This document shows positions 54,301-64,000 of a stretch of 64,000 nt of DNA, in pieces. Source of the stretch: Pelecanus crispus (taxonomy: Eukaryota > Chordata > Aves > Pelecaniformes > Pelecanidae); contig NC_134660.1 in NCBI RefSeq assembly GCF_030463565.1, forward strand, positions 1,414,001 to 1,478,000, in the 5' to 3' direction. The notes under the pieces were generated by a model. That model searched no databases. It saw only the letters and a program-made list of their open reading frames with translations, and was not told the DNA's origin. Positions within the stretch are counted from its first letter, which is position 1. Each line of letters opens with the position of its first letter. The translations under genes and the position numbers were made by a program.

Positions 54301-57300
54301 GAAATGTTTTAAGTTTAAAACTCATTAAAGCTGAGCTGAACTGTTAATCCTTTAAGATGCAGCTAATAGAACTAGTCTGTACTCAAATTAAACCTCTGGG
54401 TCTCCACATTTTTCTTCTTAGGCTGGTCTTCCTTTCCTTTGTTAAACTACTGAAAAGATTAGTGCCAGGCATCACAGAAGGGTATTAGGTAGAGCTTCAC
54501 AATCTTCCAAAGAGTCCCAGCCAGCGGAGCTGAGTGTATTTCTGCTTGTCTGGTAGTGGCTTCACTACCTGGATGCTCTTCTCCAGGAGATCTCATGATA
54601 CCAGCTGCGTGCTTCGCTCTGATCTGCTGCGATGACGTGCTGGCAAGGCTAGCTCTTGCTCCTCCGTCTGCTCCTCCTGCCCCAGTAACACAGGCTTTCG
54701 TACGCACCTTTGCGCTGGGCCTCTTTCTTCATGGCCTTTTACTGGAGTTTGAATTCTTTTCAAGTGGCTTAGGTGTGTCCCGGATCCTTTTCCTCTTAGC
54801 TGCAGACCAAGAAGTTATTCTTTCTGTCCCTGTTCTGCTTTCCTCTTCACAAAGGATTTCAGCTTTGCCTTGAGTGTTAGGTAAGAAGCAGCAAATGAAA
54901 ATGGAAAGACTTGGCATAGGCCCATCCTGAATTTTGTCTCGAAATCATATTGTTCAGTTTAAGCCAACTTTTTTCACACATTAAGTACAGAAAATCAAAG
55001 CTGAACTTTAGGAAACACGAGCTACTAATGTGATCTCTCTTGAGCAGGAGTCTTCTAGCCGCAAATTCTATAGACGTGAACAGTCTCCCCAGAAACATAA
55101 TAGGGGTTGTCTGCCCTCCCCAAAAACGCCCAGACAAAACGAAATGGCTTCGTTCTGCATCTCTGCACGTAGGAACTTGGTGCAAGTGAAGTGTGTTTAT
55201 TTGAAAGCTCTGGAGATGAGGGAGCAGAGCGTGGGGTAAGTCTTCCCTGCACTGCCTTTCCAAGTATCTGGGGATGGTTCAACCTCTCCCCCTTCCTCCA
55301 GAGACCAGAAACCAGCCAGTGCTTTGGGTGGCTGTGGTTTGTTTTTAATAACTAGAATTGGAGGGTTTGGATGTTCCCAGTCGCAGAAGGCTGAAATCTT
55401 TGTCAAGCACTCTGTTCCACAGAGGCATTCCTGACGAGGAGGAAGAGGGTGTGGGGAGCAGCTCAGATGCTTCGCAGATAAAGCCACGGGCTGAGTTTGT
55501 ACCCCCCGGGGGGGCTGGCGTCCCTTTCTCACACTCGAGCTGCGTTTCTGACTGCAGTGCAGCGAGAGGCCTGTGCAGCAGCTTGTCTCTGTGCTGCTGG
55601 CTCAAATGCTGAAATCTGTACCGTGTCTAGCAGCAGACACTGTGAACTACGGCTCGGCCTCATCCGCCCGGAGCACCTTTCTGGCTTGCAGGCTCTCGAG
55701 GCAAAAGCAGCCGTTGTCCCTGGGATGAATGCCGAGGGGATGGCCTGTCAGCAGGCAGCTGGGTGCCAGCCCCATGCCTGCGTGGGAGCAGACATCTTGG
55801 GAACCCACAGAGGCAGAGCAGGCCTGTGCAAGGGGGTGACACTGGTACTCTGGTGTAAATGCCTGTAGCAGAAACCGGGAAACGTCTGCTGAAAAAAGGC
55901 CCGGGCCCCGCGTGACTGGGGACTGTGGAGAGGTTGCTGCCTGCCATATGCTTTAGGTATGGTTGCTGCAGCCCTTTGCTCTGGTGTATTTGTCCCTCCC
56001 CTTGGCAAGCTCTTTCTCAAAGTGCTCCTGGCCTTGGATTTGCATCTTCTCTGCCCGGTGCTTTACCACAATCAAGTGATGGATCCGCAGTGTTGCATTG
56101 CTTGCATTGCTCTACTGCCTCTCTCTTTTTTCCCTTTCCACACCTACCTGTCCTACGCACCACCTCTAGTTTTAGCAACTCCCCTCTGAGCTCATCTTGG
56201 CCAGACTCTACCGTTAGACTCTTTGATCCAGTTGCCTTCTTAGGAAGCTGCTCAAGTGGCCCAGCCATCCAGCTGAGCATCCTTAGGTGCCTTAAAAACA
56301 AGTCCATCTCCAAGCAATAACCACAGCGCTTTTGCATAAAACCCTTTCAGCTGCAGCTGAACAGAATTTCCTGCTGAGAGAGGGGAAGCCCCAGATCTTG
56401 CCCCTCCAGGCTGTCTTGGACTTGATTTGCTGGTTGTAGTCGGAGCTGCGACAGCACCTTCTTGGGAATCTCCTCTGCCGTGGCGTGCTCGGCCCTGGCC
56501 CCCTTCTCCGGTGGCCACGCGGTGCCAGAGGAGGAGGATGGAGGGGAGGAAGGCTGTCCTGCGCGGGAAGAAGGAACTGCCTGAAGAATTCCAGAGTGAA
56601 ACGCGATCTCTCGGCTTCCTGCTGCAGTGCTGGCTCCTGCTCGGGGATTAGATGCTGGCGGTGGGTCGGAGGCTTTACATTGTTGTATTGCACACCAGCT
56701 GAGGCAGTGCCAGGCAGCCTGGCCTCCTCCTCGCCGAGTCCACAGGCCACCGGGAGCCTTGCTGCTTCGGGTTTGCCTCTGTCTGGCTTCTGATTAAAGA
56801 TGCTGTCAGTGTATTTCAGCTCGAGACTTGAGGAGGGAAAAGCCTCTCTGATGTGTGTTCTTGTACGGCTCTGTTTTAGTGGGCTGTTTCCAGGTGGTTG
56901 GGTTCCCCCCCTCGGCAATTAAATAGGGCAATAAAACTTCATCCTTGGGGGGCTGGGTGTCCTCTGGCATTGCATAAAGCACCCACAGGGGAAGCACTGC
57001 CTGTCTGTGGGAATATCCCTACCACCACCTCAGCTGCTGGTCTGTACAGGGCAGGGAACTTCTCACTTCATTTAACACTTAAGAGGGGGTTTAGTTCTCA
57101 CCTGTGGCGGACACTGGAGCCCTGCAAGCACGGGCAGTAGCAGAACAAGCTCTTCCCTCGTCCCTGTCTGCTCTGCAGCCTGTTCAGGTGCCGACCCCTC
57201 TTCTGAGGCTGCCAGTTAAAAGAAAGGCAGGGGAGATGTCTAGTGCTAAACAGGAGCAGAAGGCTTGTGATGCAGAGCCTGGGCTCTGGGACCCCCCCAA

Positions 57301-59859
57301 CTTGCTCAGTGACCACCAAACACCCCAGGATGGTAGCAGTCGCTTTGGCCTGGCTTTTCTTGCCGGTCCTCTGCCTGGTTCGTGAGCAGCCCCAACTCTG
57401 GGTGCTGTGGTAGGAGCAAGGTGTTCGTTCCTCCTTCTACCTCGACGTTGCCATCAAGTGAGGAGGCTGTGGTCGCCTCGCGGCTGGTGCGTGCGGGGAT
57501 GGGGTGTAAAGGGAAGATGCTTGTCCGCCAGCGAGCACGGCCGGAGGGTGAGCGCTTTGCAGAGCGAGAGCCCCCGGGCGCTGGCACAGCCTGCATACCA
57601 AGGTCAGGCTGAAAGCACCAGTGCAATAGTGGGGTCCAAAGTATAAACACCTTGGTTCAGCCCCTGCCAAGCAGAGAAGTGCTGCTTTCTCCCTCCCTGC
57701 TCTTCCGTGCTCCTCAGCTGCCCTCGAGCCCTGTCTGGGAGATAGCACCAGAGACAGGGTGGTCTGGAGTGTGCCAGCTCGGCCGTGCTCCCTCCCGTCC
57801 TCTCTGCTGTGGCTTCTGCTGGTCTGAACTGGTGGTTACGTATTCTGAGCTTTGCGGGGCCTGTTTTTAAGCCTTCTCCTTTGAAGGACACTCTGACGGC
57901 AGCGGCTCGGCTCAGCAGCATCTTGTGCGCAGGGAGCTCGTCCAGCTGTACCCCGAGAGCTGAGGCTGTTGCTGAACTCTGAGACATCTCCTTCAGCCAG
58001 CATAAATCTGCAGGATTTTTGTTTTGCCGGTATAAACCAGATGCAGTTTGTATAGATTTTTGCCAGCTGGAATTTATTCTACGTAATTCAAGATAACCTG
58101 AGTGGCAAAACTAAAGTTTCCAGGCAGGTAATGTTTGACCTGCTTGCCAGTCATTTTGCTTGGCAGAAAATACATATTTTACTGGAAAAAAAAAAAAAGT
58201 TGTGTTCCTCAGCGCTTAGGCTGTGAAAGCTCCCTGGGCAGCTGTTCAGCAGGGTGGGGTTTTGGGAGGCTGAGGTGTACAGAGTTGGTTTCGGGCGGTC
58301 TGTGTGCCGTTGCCAGCTTTGCCAGTGGCTCTCCGTGATGGCGTAGCTGCTTATCGGAGATAACAGATGGGGAGGCTTGGAACCTCCTGACCCTTTGGTC
58401 GGTCTAAATCAGTGCAAGTTGTTCAGCGTGCTCAGCTGGCTGTGCAAACTTCTTTGCAGCAGAGGCTGACGATGAGGTCAGGGTACTAGAGGGCTCTATA
58501 TTTTTCTTGAATCTAAGGAAAAAAAACCCTTCCCGCCTCCCCTTCCTGCATGAGCAGATGCTCCATTGGTGTCTCCCCTCCTGGGGCTGTGCAGTGGCTC
58601 AGAATCTTGTCCGTGGGGCTGGGACCTGTCGGTGTAACTGGTACCAGCCAAGAAGTGGCTGGAGAGCATTTGCAAGGACCGGGAGTGTTTTTAGCAGAAC
58701 CACCTACCCCACAGCAGGGACGCAGGGCAGGGATGAGGTGGATGGCCATCCCGGGCAGCGGCGGGGAAAGACTCTGACCCTGGATCAGCACCGGCTGCGG
58801 TGCTCTTACTGGTCCGAGCTGGGTTTCAGCAGGGAAGCGGGGCCTCTCTGTGGTTTTTGGCTCTCTGAGGTGTTTCGTTTCAGCCTGGGGGAAGCGCCCG
58901 GTGCGTTGGCAGGGCTGCTCCTCCTCTGCAGTCCCCCCGCGTGAGTGGAAAGCGGAGAGCTGTGCCGAGGGCCACCCCATCCCTCCTTACTGCGGCCGCG
59001 TTTACGGCAGGTAGCCTTAGGCTGTGTCAGGCCAGAGGATTCTCCTAGCTCTGCATCACTTGTGCTGCTTCCCAGCAAGCGCTGGATATATATGCAGAAA
59101 TTTTTGACTGTCTTAAACAGCTCTGGAGATAAAGAGGGGAAAAAAAAAAAATTCTGGGTTGGTGAGTTAGATAAATATCCCAGAGTGCACATCCGTGAAC
59201 CAGCAGAGAAATGAACATGGGGAGCTTGGTATCAGGGACTGCGACTTGTATTTAACTTGGATTAACTATTTATTAACTTGTAGTTAATATCAGCAGTGCG
59301 CCGTCTCCCTCCCGCTGCTCTACAGCTCTGCAAATGCTTTCTGCAGCTCAAGGCAGGGTTTGAACTAAGCTGAAGGGCAGGTCAGCGAGGTGAGGAAAGG
59401 GGAGGGAACAGGTTGAGGGGGAACGCACGGGACTCGGCAGAGGAAGGACGAGGCATAGAGCAGCTGACGCAGGATGCTCCTTCGTTTCTGGAGGTCGGTG
59501 GGCAACACATGGGAGCAGCGAGGTCGAGACATGGTGGGGACAAAGCATGGGTGGAACCAGGCAGAGTCTCGATGGAATTGGTGCAATAAGGTGCTAGGGA
59601 GACAAAAAAGCCAAAGCTGTGTGTCAGAAAGGCATCGTGTAAATGCAGCAGCTCCTGCTGGAGGTTCCCATTTTCCTTTTCAGCTGGCAGGACCATCCTG
59701 GCCCATCTCTTCGTGTGTAACCTACTTTGTATGTGCCTGTTTTCTCCAAAGCAGCATTCCTGCACCGTGCTGTGTGCCTCTGCGTATCCAGTATGTTTGC
59801 TGCCTGGCAAAGGCAAACCTGACCTTGATGCAAACATGTGGTTCTCTCTCCTCTTTTAG
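51359..59859 (+). other. CBX1 first intron
   Basis: The first 2 kb is extremely G-rich on the + strand. The rest (53.4-59.8 kb) is ordinary intron sequence. A short duplication of ttggctcagggttgtgctgg occurs at 53100 and 53134. No exon or RNA gene is recognised. Confidence 0.6.
51590..52010. repeat. G-rich repeat, about 42-45-bp unit, at the CBX1 intron start
   Basis: The block gtgctgggagaggggggtta recurs near 51737, 51849, 51891 and 51933, with diverged copies at 51660-51720 and 51805. It is interleaved with tgttttggggg blocks. The period is 42 in the clearest part. The + (non-template) strand has many G-runs. Confidence 0.85.
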
Positions 59860-62410
<2,551 letters not shown>

Positions 62411-63880
62411 CCCCTGGCACCCGCTCTGGCCAGCCTTTGTATAAAGATCTGAACTGTGGGTTTGAGCAAGAGGGAGAGAACGCAGCTCTGCTCGGTTGGG
62501 AGCGTAGAGATGGCTGGAGAAGATGCCCTTTGAAGAGACCAGTATGGTTTCTGTGCCCTGCAGCTGCTCAACTGCTTTATGCAGCTTCATGCTGTGTACA
62601 GATTCAAACCAGCCCGGCTCAATTTGGGGGGGGGTGGGGGGAAGGGCAGGGGGATCGTGGGGGTGCTGGAGAGAGAATTGGGGTGTTTGTTTCAAGGCTG
62701 TCCATTTTGCAGCTTGTGGGAGCGGAAGCAAAGCCCCTTCCATGAAGGACTATCACTGGTGATGGGTGGGCTGGGATAAGGGAGTGCAGATGGATACTGC
62801 TTATTCTTCAAAGACCATCTCAGCAACCCACAGCCTTCTTCCCAATAGTGTTAACTCTGCATTTTTACGGCGTAGCATGTGTGTAGATTTTTTTTTTTTC
62901 TTTTGCTATTTACTGGTGTATTGGTTTGGGGGGCTGGGGGGAGGGATGTGGGGAAATTGGTCTCTTGTTTAATTGGGGAGGGAGGGAGATGAGGTCTGGT
63001 GACAATGTTCCTGATCATTTCCAGATCTTTTTTAGAACCTGAATTCAGAAAAGGGAAAAAAAAAAGGGGGGGGGGCAGTGGGGAAAGAGCCCAGTATTGA
63101 TGACAGAACTACGGAGACAGGGACACTGACATGAGACTGAAACTGTGAATGTCCAAATCTCTGGAGCCAAGATCCTCAAAACCCTGCGAGCAATTTTTAA
63201 GGGGAGTAGGGGTGGGGGGGGGGTGGGGGGAGAGGGGAGACTTGTGAAAATGCAAACTTGTGATTCGTATTGTCCTGAAGCAGAACTGCCAGTTACTGAC
63301 ACATGCATTGTATGTGGGAGGGTGGGGTGCGGGGTGGGAATGGATTTTAACCCTCTAAAAGCCTTTCTACCCTTCTTTCCGTTACAAGGTGCTATTTCTC
63401 AAAATTGGGGGGGAAGAGAGACTTCTGACTACTTGTTCCTTTTCTCACCTGAATTTGACTGTCCAGCCAGCAGCATTGGGAACCCTGTAGTTGTGGGAGG
63501 GAGAGGAAATCAACAGCAGCACAAGAAAAAAAATCAACTCCCATAACAAGCGATTGTTTGTAGGAGGCCAGACGTTGGTGCTGGAGCAGGATGTGTTACC
63601 CTGAATCTTCTGAGGGTTGTTTTTTTTTTTTTTTAATCAGATTTATTACAAATACTGAACTATTTAATGTCTGGAGTCATGAGCCCCACCAGACTCCTGG
63701 CACCTCCTTGTAGGGTGGTATGTATCTAGACTTGCATTGTACAAACCTTTTTTTAAAAGCATGTGTTTAGGTTTCTGTGAAAACGTTGTTTAAATGTAAA
63801 GTACGTGTTTGGATTTTAACTTCATACCAAGCTCTGTCAGTTTTTTGTCTCAATAAAATTTTAGATTTATAATCCTGATT
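62411..63880 (+). other. CBX1: CBX1 3'UTR
   Basis: About 1.45 kb from the stop codon to the canonical AATAAA at 63852-63857. It contains several G homopolymer tracts (62628-62642, 63066-63074, 63208-63224) and T-runs. No earlier canonical AATAAA is seen. Confidence 0.85.
63852..63857 (+). terminator. CBX1 poly(A) signal AATAAA
   Basis: The context caataaaattttagatttat is followed by a T/C-rich tract (tttttttcttctcttcctt), a good downstream element. From 63881 to the window end nothing further is recognised. Confidence 0.85.
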
Positions 63881-64000
63881 TTTTTCTTCTCTTCCTTGCT
63901 CCTTCCTCCAGCTCTTTGTGCATGAGATGAGTGACGAGGTGTAGAGCAGGTCACGGAGGGAATTTAGCCTGCGGTTGCGGTTCTCTCTGAGCAAGGTTAG

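Overview
This is a vertebrate nuclear window, almost certainly from a bird. It holds spliced genes with GT-AG introns, a CpG-rich bidirectional promoter, a CR1 LINE fragment of the avian/reptilian type, compact introns and GC-rich minisatellites of the kind seen on avian microchromosomes. Three known genes are recognised from exon translations: SKAP1 (+ strand, last eight coding exons), SNX11 (- strand, complete coding sequence) and CBX1/HP1-beta (+ strand, complete coding sequence). The order SKAP1-SNX11-CBX1 matches the conserved tetrapod block next to the HOXB cluster. HOXB would lie to the left of this window, beyond the SKAP1 5' end.

Layout. 1-7183: SKAP1 intron with AT-rich, conserved-looking stretches and no exon that I can find. 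7184-39144: eight SKAP1 coding exons for the PH domain, the tyrosine-containing acidic linker and the SH3 domain. The last intron (23312-39042) carries four unrelated minisatellites (units of about 77, 54, 92 and 24 bp), a CR1 fragment, an intronic CpG-rich block and several AT-rich candidate regulatory stretches. SKAP1 ends at a poly(A) signal at 39973. 40.0-42.5 kb: space between the convergent SKAP1 and SNX11 genes, with a CTCF-like motif at 40178. 42.5-50.85 kb: SNX11 on the minus strand. 50.8-51.36 kb: shared SNX11/CBX1 promoter with four ZNF143/THAP11-type motifs. 51.36-63.88 kb: CBX1, with a large G-rich first intron, four coding exons and a 1.45 kb 3'UTR ending at a poly(A) signal at 63852.

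The three genes do not form a pathway. SKAP1 is a T-cell adaptor, SNX11 an endosomal PX protein and CBX1 a heterochromatin protein. Their adjacency is inherited synteny, and SNX11 and CBX1 share a head-to-head promoter. I found no new molecular system. The most interesting signals are the clustered ZNF143-type motifs in the promoter, the long 92-bp array that leaves three minus-strand frames open at once, an apparent change in the SKAP1 RKxxYxxY motif, and HOX/PBX- and CTCF-like motifs in SKAP1 introns. Nearly all long open frames outside the exons are artefacts of GC-rich or repetitive DNA.
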